The position numbers and the translations under genes are program-made. From Incurvaria masculella (taxonomy: Eukaryota > Arthropoda > Insecta > Lepidoptera > Incurvariidae), in the NCBI GenBank assembly GCA_946894095.1, contig OX335645.2, forward strand, positions 18,747,001 through 18,811,000: a DNA stretch of 64,000 bases, written 5' to 3'. Position 1 is the stretch's first letter. The number at the start of each line of letters is the position of its first letter. Below the pieces are notes generated by a model that had not been told where the DNA came from, made no database searches, and was given only the letters and a program-made list of their open reading frames with translations. This document shows, in pieces, positions 34,301 to 40,748 of this stretch.

Positions 34301-35984
34301 GCGTGCAGCCGGCTCCATTGAATTATAAGACGTTGTCACGTCAAAAAATATTACAATTTTAGTATTGATAAATGAGCTCCAACAGTAAAATATTATAAAA
34401 CCGAATAATAAGCTTAGGTTATTTTAGACTATGAAAATTTATTTCATGACGGTACTTACTGGTTTGTATTGGGGCCCAAAAAGTCTAGTTAACCCACTAG
34501 CATTTTCGAAATATTTCTAAATATATTAACAACAAATAGGTAAAGTAAATAAATAATAATAATTAAAATTAAAACCCTAATTTTATTGTGTTAAATCTTG
34601 TACGATGTTACGGAACCGCTCGTGTGCGAGTCCGACTCGCACTTGGCCGGTTTTTAGCTATAGTGGGACCCAGAACGCTTGTTGTCTTGTTTAATTTTCA
34701 AATAAAATATATATTTTTTTGTTTCTCACGAAAAAAAATATGTTATACTCCTAAATGTCCAGCCTCTTACTAACCGTTTCAATAATGGGTTTCTGATCAC
34801 ATTTTACCGGACTCTGCCTGGGTGAATGACCATAACGGACATTTAATCCTTTTTATATGCGTGGGCTTTCTTAAGGAAGAACGTTCAAACGTTAGACTAT
34901 AGATTGATAATTAGAGCATTAGAGGCATCAGACCTTCTTCAGCGTGTGTTGGCTGGTGTGAATATCTTTGCTTTCTGAGGCGCAGTATACGTACCTCCCT
35001 TCTTGCAAGCCACAGCGGCTAAGTTGTCTAAAACAAGCTTGGTATGTGACTCTAGGGAATGCGAACGCGATTATCAAGACTTAAACGACGCTGTATATTT
35101 GTTAAATTTACAGAATTTACATCGGTGGGGTACAAGTTGTCCGAAGCGATGTCGCGGCTAGCGGGCGGCCTCGCGAATGGGGGGCCCGTCGCCAACGGGG
35201 CCCTGAGGAACGGCGCCGTGCCCAACGGAGCCCTGCCCAACGGAGCCCTGCCCAACGGAGCCCTGCCCAACGGCGGCTTGCCCAACGGTGCGCTACCCAA
35301 CGGCGGCGCACACAACGGTGTCCTGCCCAATGGTGTAGCCAATGGGTTCCTGCCCAGATCTGCCAATAGGGTGAGCTCTCTTTCTGAAGCGTTCTTATTG
35401 TTACTTTCATAAATTTCTCCAAGGCCATAGCTTCTAGCCAAAAATTAATACAGGGTTTTCCATTCGGAAATTCTACTCTTCATGCCAATTGAAAAGCAAT
35501 CATCACATCTGCTCATATTCAAAAGACTGTTCGCATGATTAAACAACGATTCGATAAGCTGGGTGAAGCACCTCTGAGCGCGGTTGGGTTCTGGGTGGGT
35601 GACCATTTTCAACCGCCGAGGCAGGATTCGGATTCCACGCAAAACTCCTTCCTTACTAGGTGGTAGGGTGAATTTCGCCCTAGTTCGTACCATCGCAATT
35701 AATGGACAATGGTTGAATCGGCAATAAAAATTGTCCGCGTTTTCCATCCAGTTCAATATAGCCGAGCAATACAAGGAAGGTTCTGGCATGGCACCTGTTG
35801 GCATCCCGAAAAAAAAAACAAAAAAATTTATGCTGTTTTTAATTTAGCGTGTTAAATGTTCCAGGTGAGACCGATGGCGGTGGAGAATGGACCGAAGATC
35901 CCCAGCGTGTCGCAGCTCAACCAGGAGGCTATCCGGAGGCTGTACGAACGCAGCGACTCGCTCACCGTCGACACTCACATGTAG
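48..35984 (+). CDS. Ak5: AK5-like two-domain adenylate kinase family gene, 5' end outside window
   Basis: Exons that join in frame: 1179-1233 (or one of six upstream copies, the first at 48-102), 2348-2458, 9681-9814, 12961-13143, 24605-24940, 26546-26700, 29587-29809, 30528-30692, 32013-32142, 35114-35370, 35865-35984. They total 1869 nt, i.e. 622 residues and a stop. Adenylate kinases move a phosphate between ATP and AMP; AK5 is the family member with two kinase domains in tandem. Domain 1 has the P-loop GGPGSGK and SGYPR but lacks the RxDDN lid motif and the arginine of DLLR. Domain 2 has DGYPRD and RRDDS but its P-loop reads GGPGSNKAA. An Ala/Pro/Gly linker joins them and an Asn-Gly-rich repeat tail follows domain 2. 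All splice phases agree. The true N-terminus is not visible. The family assignment is firm; orthology to vertebrate AK5 and catalytic activity are inferences. Confidence 0.85.
1179..1233 (+). CDS. Ak5: AK5-like exon leading into P-loop (last of seven copies)
   Basis: This copy is nearest to the next exon. It encodes a hydrophobic strand (PVIFVL) plus the first base of the P-loop glycine codon, phase 1, followed by GTGAGT. Any of the seven copies could splice to 2348 in the same frame. A translational start at the ATG two codons before the core is possible, but the preceding pyrimidine tract and CAG argue for an internal exon. Confidence 0.65.
1351..2220. mobile_element. Palindromic MITE with long terminal inverted repeats, interrupted by another MITE
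   Basis: The ends 1351-1500 and 2050-2220 are inverted copies of each other over more than 100 bp (GATGTTCCGACCC at the left, GGGTCGGAACAGCC at the right). A second, uninterrupted copy lies at 40935-41293. No protein is encoded. The element at 1504-2045 sits in its centre. Confidence 0.8.
1504..2045. mobile_element. 542-bp TTAA-flanked MITE (piggyBac-type target site)
   Basis: TTAA flanks both ends (1500-1503 and 2046-2049) and the termini are inverted repeats beginning GGTGGCCCAACCCG. The paralogous unfilled site near 41110 shows a single TTAA at the matching place, so the TTAA was duplicated on insertion. TTAA duplication is typical of piggyBac-class transposition. It encodes no transposase and is non-autonomous. 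Related copies are at 58186-58640 and 59641-60170. Confidence 0.8.
2348..2458 (+). CDS. Ak5: AK5-like exon, domain 1 P-loop and NMP-binding start
   Basis: Acceptor TTGCGCAG, donor GTGAGT, phase 1 at both ends. It encodes the P-loop (GGPGSGKVTHC when joined to the previous exon) and ends INMTDLLQQYAIGN. In active AKs the corresponding segment is STGDLLR; here the AMP-contacting arginine is replaced by glutamine. Confidence 0.85.
3095..3285 (+). mobile_element. Decayed LINE reverse-transcriptase C-terminus
   Basis: Broken reading frames contain stretches such as MQSLRSLS and VENRILRHAGHVERMD, typical of the region after the reverse transcriptase of RTE-like LINEs. No intact frame remains. Confidence 0.45.
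4104..4445. mobile_element. MITE copy of the GGCGTTTACG family
   Basis: It shares long segments with 46305-46640, 55290-55625 and 25960-26180, including AAACTCGGACTC, TTAACGCCC and the terminal AACGCCAATTTAG. No coding capacity. It is the most diverged of the four. Confidence 0.6.
4941..5409. repeat. Inverted repeat, two 200-bp arms around a 73-bp loop
   Basis: The left arm (about 4941-5139) and right arm (about 5213-5409) are near-perfect reverse complements, meeting at GTGGGGTGC / GCACCCCAC. The loop (5140-5212) is unrelated unique sequence. Transcription through this intron would give a nearly complete hairpin RNA. It may be a foldback transposon; no target duplication was identified. Confidence 0.85.
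9070..9215 (+). mobile_element. SINE body fragment
   Basis: It matches the shared SINE body of this window (CGGGTTGGTA...CATCGCAT, then CCATCCAGTC and GTAGCCGTGCAATATAA). The 5' head is missing. Confidence 0.55.
9681..9814 (+). CDS. Ak5: AK5-like exon, domain 1 GYPR segment
   Basis: Acceptor TATGCAAG, donor GTAGGA, phase 1 to phase 0. It encodes DFGTLSSKTVTEVLML and then HTYLVSGYPRSMRDVAEYSDK. GYPR is the AMP-binding motif; the aspartate that normally precedes it (DGYPR) is serine. The 3' part of the exon and the donor are repeated downstream every 84 bp, so alternative donors lie at 9899 and at 12234, 12318, 12402 and 12486. Confidence 0.85.
9927..12175. mobile_element. 2.25-kb non-autonomous TIR transposon, family unrecognised
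   Basis: The left end is CCCAAGCAGCAATTGTTG and the right end is its imperfect inverse (reverse complement CCCAAGTAACAATTTTTG). A second internal inverted pair of 17 bp (AGCCACGACAACCTCCT) lies at about 10073-10089 and 12011-12027. It interrupts one 84-bp unit; aligning the flanks to an intact unit leaves a 2-bp CT overlap as the possible target duplication. No transposase-sized frame is present. A 17-bp perfect hairpin stem lies inside at 11209-11225 / 11248-11264. Confidence 0.75.
11275..11420 (+). mobile_element. SINE body-like fragment inside the TIR transposon
   Basis: It contains GCCCGGGCTGATACCAACGC and, further on, TGTGGTATAGCCATCTATTGCCAGTTAC, matching the body and tail of the SINE family elsewhere in the window. 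Confidence 0.4.
12961..13143 (+). CDS. Ak5: AK5-like exon, domain 1 lid and core helix
   Basis: Acceptor CCGTCTCCAG, donor GTGAGT, 183 nt, phase 0 both sides. It encodes IQAVNGVVLVSWRQRVLERQ, then the lid region, and ends KNVMPVADYFDQSNMLIA. The position normally occupied by RxDDN reads RQIDYGAK, so the lid arginine-aspartate motif is lost. The PVADYF segment matches the PLVKYF-type helix of AK5 proteins. Confidence 0.85.
14533..14606 (+). tRNA. tRNA-Ile, anticodon AAT
   Basis: The cloverleaf is complete: acceptor stem GGCCCAT (14533-14539) pairs with ATGGGCC (14599-14605), the D arm and A box read TAGCTCAGTTGG, the anticodon loop CTAATAA (14565-14571) has anticodon AAT at 14567-14569, and the B box is GGTTCGATCCC. 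An A follows as discriminator. There is no intron. A run of eleven T residues directly downstream fits a Pol III terminator. It lies in an intron of the AK5-like gene in the same orientation. Confidence 0.95.
14608..14618 (+). terminator. Pol III oligo-T terminator of tRNA-Ile
   Basis: Eleven consecutive T residues begin two bases after the tRNA acceptor stem and discriminator, the normal Pol III termination signal. Confidence 0.85.
16430..16680 (-). mobile_element. SINE copy, minus strand
   Basis: Read on the minus strand it has a tRNA-like head with a B-box-like GGGTTAGAATCC, then the shared SINE body (TTTCTCTTTATGAG, CCATCCAGTTCATTG). Confidence 0.5.
17220..17335 (-). mobile_element. SINE tail fragment, minus strand
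   Basis: The minus strand reads GCAATATAAGAAAGGTTCTG and then the CCATGTGGAGC and GCTAATATCATGAC tail of the SINE family. Confidence 0.45.
17896..17928. repeat. Perfect 15-bp hairpin with 3-nt loop
   Basis: ACGGCGATATCAACG (17896-17910), TTT, then its exact reverse complement (17914-17928). It is GC-richer than the surrounding AT-rich intron. No T-run follows and no element is evident around it. Confidence 0.7.
18800..19000 (-). mobile_element. RTE-type LINE C-terminal fragment, minus strand
   Basis: The minus strand encodes VGKPPARWSDDIRQTAGDNW, the signature found after the reverse transcriptase of RTE-like LINEs (typically GRPPxRWxDD...AGxxW). It stays open over about 60 residues and then meets the transposon-typical TCCACTGCTGGACGTAGGCC. 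Confidence 0.75.
19363..19680 (+). mobile_element. CCGT-microsatellite interspersed element, full copy
   Basis: It starts AGGGTTCCGTACCCAAAGGG, has about sixteen CCGT units (19417-19480), then CACAGGGCTGTATCTCATGAACC, GCCGCTATAACAAC, and ends with the hairpin TGCGAGTCCGACTCGCA followed by CTTGGCCGG. Six copies occur in the window. An internal microsatellite plus a 3' stem-loop is the structure of INE/Helentron-derived elements; the class is inferred from structure only. Confidence 0.8.
22870..23011 (+). mobile_element. CCGT-family element, 5'-truncated copy
   Basis: It begins within the GCCGCTATAACAACA segment and runs through GTACGGAAACCTTCG and the 3' hairpin to CTTGGCCGG. The microsatellite part is absent. 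Confidence 0.75.
23395..23790 (+). mobile_element. SINE copy
   Basis: It carries the family body: TTTCTCTTTCTGAGAAATGG, CCATGGTTCGGAACCCATG, CTACTAGGTGGTAGGG, CGCCCGGGTTGGTACCATCG, then CCATCCAGCCCAGTGTAGCC and a GGTATTAGC tail. Confidence 0.7.
24605..24940 (+). CDS. Ak5: AK5-like exon, end of domain 1 and interdomain linker
   Basis: Acceptor TTGCATTGCAG, donor GTATCT, 336 nt, phase 0. It starts VNGERNPEEVYKDFRAAVLQ, the last strand and helix of an AK core, then becomes an Ala/Pro/Gly-rich linker of about 85 residues. A 21-bp direct repeat gives LPTLGDA twice. GC content is far above the flanking intron. Long open frames on the opposite strand here are by-products of this composition. Confidence 0.8.
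24941..26545 (+). other. Intron of AK5-like gene
   Basis: It holds a partial MITE (25960-26180). Around 25490-25850 the base composition is balanced and minus-strand frames of 86-87 codons stay open, but they resemble nothing I recognise. The rest shows no gene. Confidence 0.5.
25960..26180. mobile_element. MITE copy of the GGCGTTTACG family, partial
   Basis: It has AATTGGCGTTTACGCCAAAC, AAATGTATGGAGAAAT and AATCCGAGTTTGACTTTGA, which match 46305-46640. One end is missing. Confidence 0.65.
26546..26700 (+). CDS. Ak5: AK5-like exon, domain 2 P-loop (degenerate)
   Basis: Acceptor GTGTTCGCAG, donor GTACGC, phase 0 to phase 2. It encodes WPAVVCVIGGPGSNKAALCQ and ends GWAHF. In active AKs the P-loop is GGPGSGKGT; here the glycine before lysine is asparagine and the GT after it is AA, so ATP binding should be weakened or lost. 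The exon is strongly GC-rich. Confidence 0.85.
27036..27400 (+). mobile_element. SINE with 5S-rRNA-like head
   Basis: The head carries CCGAAGTTAAGCAACG and CTTGGATGGGTGAC, both hallmark segments of animal 5S rRNA in the right order and spacing. The body (GGTTCGGATTCCACG, CTAGGTGGTAGGG, GTTGGTACCATCGCATTGG, CCATCCAGTTCAATGTAGCC) is shared with copies whose head is tRNA-like. It ends in GTCCAGTCACATAAAA and an AT repeat. Confidence 0.75.
27406..27430. repeat. AT dinucleotide microsatellite
   Basis: About twelve uninterrupted AT units follow the SINE tail and are probably its expanded 3' simple repeat. Confidence 0.85.
27808..28140 (+). mobile_element. CR1/Jockey-type LINE, C-terminal fragment
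   Basis: The frame includes RRQMLDLLFIHKLVNGTLNA, then VPRPNSRTHLHPFF and HSTIPRICKLYN, the conserved region downstream of the reverse transcriptase in CR1/Jockey-type LINEs. It ends at a natural stop (28132-28134) and is followed by 3' UTR-like sequence. Confidence 0.75.
28473..29004 (+). mobile_element. Helitron-like element, 3' end lost or overlapped
   Basis: It begins TCACTACATAGTATAAAAC after an A, the same as the next copy. It includes a GC-rich insert (28770-28830). No CTAG terminus is seen; it runs up to the 5' end of the next element. Confidence 0.6.
29012..29545 (+). mobile_element. Helitron-like element, complete
   Basis: The 5' end is A|TCACTACATAG and the 3' end is CCCGTGCGAAGCC...GCGGGCCGCTAG|T: a GC-rich near-hairpin, then CTAG, inserted between A and T. 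These are the expected Helitron termini (5' TC, 3' CTRR). It encodes no Rep/helicase. Confidence 0.7.
29587..29809 (+). CDS. Ak5: AK5-like exon, domain 2 NMP and GYPR segments
   Basis: Acceptor TTCCCTAG, donor GTTCGT, phase 2 to phase 0. It encodes SLGQRLRALADSAGG (equivalent to STGDLLR, arginine kept), GGGELAP, and PGLVIDGYPRDLEQLGELEK with the intact DGYPR AMP-binding motif. The exon is very GC-rich. The sequence just before the acceptor derives from the end of a Helitron-like element plus an AAAT repeat. Confidence 0.85.
29810..30527 (+). other. Intron of AK5-like gene
   Basis: A simple ATTT-rich stretch lies at 30248-30295. Nothing else recognisable. Confidence 0.5.
30528..30692 (+). CDS. 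Ak5: AK5-like exon, domain 2 lid
   Basis: Acceptor GTGTCCGCAG, donor GTAAGT, 165 nt, phase 0. It encodes APRMVLLDCSKLQLGRGRRD and then DSVAAFRRRLELF: the lid motif RRDDS is present, corresponding to RxDDN of active AKs. Copies of this exon follow downstream. Confidence 0.85.
30528..30980 (+). repeat. 194-bp tandem copies of the lid exon
   Basis: Copy 2 (about 30722-30886) and a partial copy 3 (about 30916-30976) repeat the exon with its flanks at 194-bp spacing. In both extra copies the acceptor CAG has become GAT, and in copy 2 the donor GTAAGT has become TTAAGT. The frame is also broken, so they look like dead exon copies. Confidence 0.85.
31360..31565 (+). mobile_element. SINE copy with tRNA-like B box
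   Basis: It has a B-box-like GGTTCAATTCCCG, TTTCTCTTTCTGAGATGG, and a tail GTGGTATCAGC...CCAGTTA. Confidence 0.55.
31566..31959. mobile_element. hAT-like non-autonomous element
   Basis: The termini CAGGGCCAGATTA and TTAATCCTGCCCTG are inverted repeats of hAT type. The flanking 8-mers TCCAGTTA and CCCAGTTG match at 6 of 8 positions, a worn target duplication. No transposase. Confidence 0.6.
32013..32142 (+). CDS. Ak5: AK5-like exon, end of domain 2
   Basis: Acceptor GGACACTGCAG, donor GTACGT, phase 0 to phase 1. It encodes VDGDTDAPEVQAEFTRVLHA, the last strand and helix of the AK core (compare VNGERNPEEVYKDF in domain 1), followed by an Ala/Pro stretch. Confidence 0.85.
32218..32472 (+). mobile_element. 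CCGT-family element, 3'-truncated copy
   Basis: It runs from AGGGTTCCGCACGCAAAGGG through three CCGT units and CACAGGGCTGTATC to GTACGGAACCCTT, where similarity stops before the terminal hairpin. Confidence 0.75.
32630..32860 (+). mobile_element. SINE copy
   Basis: Contains GCCGTGGTTCAGATTCCACG, a worn GGTAGGTACCATCACACTG, and CCATGTTTTCCATCCAGC. Confidence 0.6.
34585..34656 (+). mobile_element. CCGT-family element, 3' end only
   Basis: It begins in TTGTGTTAAATCTTGTACG and ends with the TGCGAGTCCGACTCGCA hairpin and CTTGGCCGG. Confidence 0.75.
35114..35370 (+). CDS. Ak5: AK5-like exon with NGALP repeats
   Basis: Acceptor AAATTTACAG, donor GTGAGC, phase 1 to phase 0. It starts EFTSVGYKLSEAMSRLAGG and then has thirteen Asn-Gly pairs in a 5-residue period (NGALP and variants) between about 35180 and 35355, ending FLPRSANR. 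The 15-bp repeat unit is nearly perfect in the middle. This tail is not part of the AK fold; its function is unknown. Confidence 0.75.
35371..35864 (+). other. Intron of AK5-like gene carrying a SINE
   Basis: A SINE copy occupies about 35540-35800; the remainder has no recognisable feature. Confidence 0.6.
35540..35800 (+). mobile_element. SINE copy with 5S-like head remnant
   Basis: The head has GGTTCTGGGTGGGTGACCAT, like 3' 5S rRNA-derived sequence in other copies, then GATTCGGATTCCACG, CTAGGTGGTAGGG and CCATCCAGTTCAATATAGCC. Confidence 0.65.
35865..35984 (+). CDS. Ak5: AK5-like terminal coding exon
   Basis: Acceptor AAATGTTCCAG, phase 0, 39 codons and TAG. It encodes VRPMAVENGPKIPSVSQLNQ and ends SLTVDTHM. 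The tail is hydrophilic with a predicted short helix (EAIRRLYERSD). No known motif recognised. Confidence 0.75.
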   Translation: MRPMAVENGPKIPSVSQLNQEAIRRLYERSDSLTVDTHM

Positions 35985-36132
35985 TGCGCCTGCGCATGCA
36001 GGCGGACATTCGTATACGTGTATAGATTTAGGTACAGTTGTTATATCTCACCAAACCCGCGAGCCTAACTCCCCGAACATCTGACATTACAAATTATAAC
36101 TGTGTTTACCACGAGCACATATGGCGGTTATA

Positions 36133-36138
36133 AATAAA
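36133..36138 (+). terminator. Poly(A) signal candidate of AK5-like gene
   Basis: AATAAA 149 bp after the stop codon. A second AATAAA at 36804-36809 could serve a longer 3' UTR. Confidence 0.5.
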
Positions 36139-37269
36139 TTTTCATATAATATAACTTATAAAAAGAAGCTAAATTTGTTAAAGAACTATAAGGAAGTGTG
36201 CTAAAAGTTGTCATTTCAAATGAGCAACTTTTTGCATGATGGTGAGGACATACATCTCACAAAGTCTAGACTTTTTTAACGGTTTTATTTAGCTTGACCC
36301 CGTATATTTCTTTGTTATTTCATTTTTATTCTGTCGTTTACTAAACTTGTCAGTTTTATTGCTATTTGACAAAGCAGCACCTACATCCCATTTCGCGCCT
36401 CGTAATCGCACTGGGGGTAGGTCCGTAGGTAGGTGGTTAACTGTTAAACAGTTTCTTGCTTTGCGACACACAAAAATGTATTGGTCATAAAATAGCAAAT
36501 ATGGCCAAATTATTTGGAGTATTTTAGGTTTATAAGTCTTGTTGTAATCGCTACACAATTAGATGGCGTTATTTCTCATATCCATATGCACCATTAGAGC
36601 ATATGACCATTTTATTTTATGCTCTGTGACGTCGCGATAAATTAACAGCTTGTTTCATGGGATTTGGTGAGATATTGCAGGTGTACGAGTCAATAATATT
36701 GTATGTTTAGTTATGTATGTTAACAAAAGTGCCGAAATGTGTTAGTTTAGTAAATGTTTAAGTCGATTTTGGACTCGACCGTATTGTTGTATCCCTTTGC
36801 TGAAATAAAAAGTTAGCTCTATACACATAAGTATTAGGTTTCTCAAGGAAGTTTCAGGATTTAAAAAAATAAGATAGTAAATAGTTACTCCGTTTTATTT
36901 CAATAGAAGACGAACATCTACGTAAGTAAGTTGTACCATATTAAGATTACGAAAATAAGATTCGTTTTACTACAGAAAGTAGCCCGTATTGCATAGGATA
37001 TGCATAACTAAGCCTCGAGGTTCCGTATAGGAGTATCGAGCTCCACTCTAACTACGTATGTAGTTCTCATTGAGTTTAAAATATGCCTTTAATTTTAAAT
37101 GGCGTTACTTTTTGGTTAAGGACCCTGTCAACTTGCTATTTCCCATACTTGCTATTAGCATGGATGTTCCAGGGTGGGGCCAGCAGGGATCTATGATCTC
37201 TGCGTACGCATAATTGATATAAACATGGCGGTTGAGGCATTTTAAATTATTTGCGTTCTCCATCCCGGT

Positions 37270-37428
37270 CTATTTTTGAAATTCCATGCTCAGGATTCAG
37301 AAAGAGTTCAGTCGAGAAAACCGCTTATACAGCTGTTTTTAAGGCGATTTTCAAAATCTTTCCATCAAGAAATCCGCTCCAAAAAATTTTTCTCGACTCA
37401 GATACCTGATTCCTGAGCACGGAAATAG
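37270..37428. mobile_element. Short palindromic MITE
   Basis: The ends are inverted: CTATTTTTGAAATTCCATGC / GTCGAGAAAA on the left against TTTTCTCGAC / GAGCACGGAAATAG on the right. A related but more diverged segment is at about 15960-16145. Confidence 0.55.
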
Positions 37429-38204
37429 AAGAAGCCTACATATGGCGCTATTACGGTACATGGTGAATGCATCTGCGGCGCATTTACATTTACATACTCG
37501 TTCGGACAAAATACACTTTCTACAATTAATCCATTGGATGGTAAAGCGCTAGCTCGGTGTTACTCAGTAATTTTAACAGCAACTTACGATATGTACCGTA
37601 ATTTCCCCCCAGTTGAATATAAGTCCAAAAAATGGCATGGCAGGATCCTTCGGCGCAATAAATAAGAAATTAACAGAGACGAACAGAATATACATAATAG
37701 TATTTGATAAGTTAGCAATTAAGTTAAATATCTACCTAGAACGCACACACTAGATGCTACAATACTTAGATTAGATTAGAAAAGTGCCTTTTTATTAAAT
37801 TAGTGTTTGTGCGAAATATGCTCTGTATTTTAAATATAATTGTCATTGTGACTATTTTTGTACTATCGGTGTTATTTGGATACGTAATTAATATATTTTA
37901 ATAATTAAGTCTTGCACTGACAAAATTATAAATCTCTGGCCTGCAATTTGCACATTCGCTTCAGTATTGTGTTAGATTTTATTTTTTAAATTTAAATTAA
38001 TATAATATGCCATATTTTTATTTAAAAAAAAGTTTAACAAAAACAAAAAGATAGTGCAAATAACGTTGTGTAAAAACATTTCGGATAATTCCAAATTCTC
38101 CTGTTTTACTCGTATTAGGAATTATAGCCATGCATAATGCTGTGCATATGAAAAAACTTACATTCAAACATACACTTGTGTGCATGCACTGGTTTCTCTA
38201 CGTC

Positions 38205-38470
38205 ACGAATGCGAGCTATTCCTTGTTTCGGAATCGAAGTAAAACTTTATGTCCTCTTCGCCTACGGGTTCAAACCCGTCCGGGTTGGTACCATCGCATT
38301 TGATATAAATGGATTTCATAAGATATAGTAGAAGCGGCATTAAATTATTTTTCATCCCGTTCAGCGCTTAGAAAGGTAAGGTCTAATATAACACATATTT
38401 TTTTCGGGAATGCGGCGTGTTAGGCTTATATAATGTGGGTGTGGTATAGCCATCCAAGTCCAGTTACATA
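38205..38470 (+). mobile_element. SINE copy
   Basis: CCTTGTTTCGGAATCG, CCCGTCCGGGTTGGTACCAT, and the tail GGTGTGGTATAGCCATCC...CCAGTTACATAAAA. Confidence 0.65.
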
Positions 38471-40544
38471 AAAATGTCCCTGTTTTCGGTATAACGACTT
38501 GAAATCACCTAAGTGATGATAACTTATAATTTTTTTATGAAATTGTCTGTTATGATTATTATAATTTTTCATTAACAATGCTTATTATTTTGTTAAAGCA
38601 TTGCTTGTGATAGTTTTAGCAAACTTTGGAAACGCGTTTTAAGTCACTTATCTTCTTATAAAACACAATGGTGTTATAGTTAAATAGATAGACGATGGGG
38701 CCAATTTAGATGTAGACAGTAGTTATTCATGCTTCTTGTCTAGACACATTGCAATAGGGTTATTCTATTTAAGGTTTATTAATGTGTTTGTATGAAATGG
38801 TAATATTAAGAATAAGCCAATTCAGAAAGACACATTTCAGAAATGTATGAAAATTTACTCAGTATTTATAACAAATATTAGATTTAAATCTCGTTATGGA
38901 TGTAAGTTTTCTGAATATTCATTAAATTTATTTGTTATAAATATTTTTAAAAAATCCTGCAAATAATCTTTCTGATTGTCTTATACAAAATATTGGCTAA
39001 TTACTACTAATCGTATCTGTTCCACTTTAATACCTTACTTAAAAACTTTTTATTTTTTTCTGTCGATTCTTGGCAAGATGTTGGAGTTTTATTGCATCAA
39101 CTCCTCTTTATCTAAATTAACTCAGCAATTTAAATGACCACTTAACGGCAATTTTCTCAACATTACTTTCTGTACGTTGTATTACAAAGCAAGTCCAAAA
39201 AATTTTTGCGAACAAATCATCTTCGAACATGTTTTTATTATTTGTTAACCACAAGTTAGCTGTTTAAATTTAAAAATATATATGTTATGTTAGACATTAT
39301 ATGGTAGAGTAGTTTTTGTAACATGGATAATTTAAATAAAATGCTCACAAGCACTTTTTATAAGATGTTTGGTTTCATTTACCAACTCTCTTATTCTGTT
39401 GATATATCCATCTTCAGAATGTATCGGGATATGTAATAGAAACTTCGGGAATAGAAAGTAATTAATATTAGAAGAAAAAATAATCCTTATCATTGAAATC
39501 AAAAATTCGATATTTTTTCGCGTTACCAACACATTTTCTTTAAGTCGCGTGACAATTTTTTCTTCTCCTAATATTGCGTACTTTCTGTTCTTGAAGTTTC
39601 AACGACCTATCCCAAAACATCCTGTATAATATATACAAGAAATGCAAGCATGAATTCGTTTCAATCTCTGGTGGGACTTCTACGCCCAACTCTATCTATT
39701 CTATCGTAATTCCATCAAAAGTTTTTTTTTTTGTAGCGTTCCCAAAAAATATTCTTAATGAATGCTGTGATTTATTCACTTCTAAATTGTTTTGTGTTGA
39801 AATTAAATACACCTATAAAAAAATAAGGCACAATTAAAGAGTGACGACACTGACAAAATGTAACGTAAATGTTAAGTGTTGTGGTAACGAATAAAATTAT
39901 AAAGTCATGATTGTAGAACGAAAAAAATAATTGGCTATCGCAAATCTGCGTCTACCAAAAAAAATATGTACAAACGGCATCACCCTAGACGACCCACATA
40001 CGTTTTCCTTGCAAATGGCAATGCCTACTGTGGCGCCGAGGGTGATGTGGGTGTGGGTTCTATTTTCAAGCGAAAAATCTTACAATTGACCTCTGCAAGA
40101 CAGAATTTATCTAGTGCAGGGGTCTATGAATGTAAAGCATGTATATTTATATTTTTAATAAATACATTTTTTATTTTTGAGAAAAAAAAAGTACTTGATA
40201 AATGAACTAAAAAGTATTTACGCACAATATTGAACTATAAAAACCTTAAATAAATGTGTTGACAATAATAATTACCTATGCAACAAGATATTACTATATT
40301 ATATTTGAGAACCGGGTCAATTTAAATGATTGATTAATTAGGTAATTTAACTAGAGTATTCTGTGTGTCTACTTTATTTGCCACTAACATTTTTCAATTT
40401 GTGATTTGAACACTCAATTCTTATAATTTCCCGGCATTCCTTAACTGAACTTTGTATTGAAACTATTGAACCTTGAAACCACCATAGGACTCAAAACTCC
40501 ACGATTGCATCAAATCGAACGCATTCGAAATTCAAACGTCCCGC

Positions 40545-40748
40545 GTCAACGTTCCCGCATGCTCCGCCGCGGCTCCGTAGGGCGGGCGGCGGGCGGAAGC
40601 TCTGCGACACAGTTTCCACGGCCTTGACCCGAGCGGGGCGGCGCGGGGAGGCGCGGCGCGGGGCGGGCGGAGGTGGCCCGCAGGCTTGCCGTCTGACAAC
40701 GCGCTCGTGGGTCGGAACAGTGGCGGGTGAAGGTCCACTTGCAAGATG
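40545..40748 (+). promoter_or_regulatory. Ak1: CpG-rich promoter and ATG-only first exon of AK1
   Basis: A strongly GC- and CpG-rich island stands out of AT-rich DNA and ends in ATG (40746-40748) directly followed by GTGAGT. The single start codon splices in phase 0 to 48441, giving [13 protein letters not shown]. The transcription start is not pinpointed and no TATA box is obvious. Confidence 0.65.

Larger units (their letters stand above)
32143..35113 (+). other. Intron of AK5-like gene
   Basis: It contains CCGT-family element copies at 32218-32472 (3' end lost) and 34585-34656 (3' end only) and a SINE (32630-32860). Around 33120-33780 several short frames stay open on both strands but match nothing I know. 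Confidence 0.55.
35985..40544 (+). other. AK5-like 3' UTR and intergenic region before AK1
   Basis: It holds a small palindromic MITE (37270-37428), a SINE (38205-38470) and long AT-rich stretches. No gene is evident. Confidence 0.55.
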
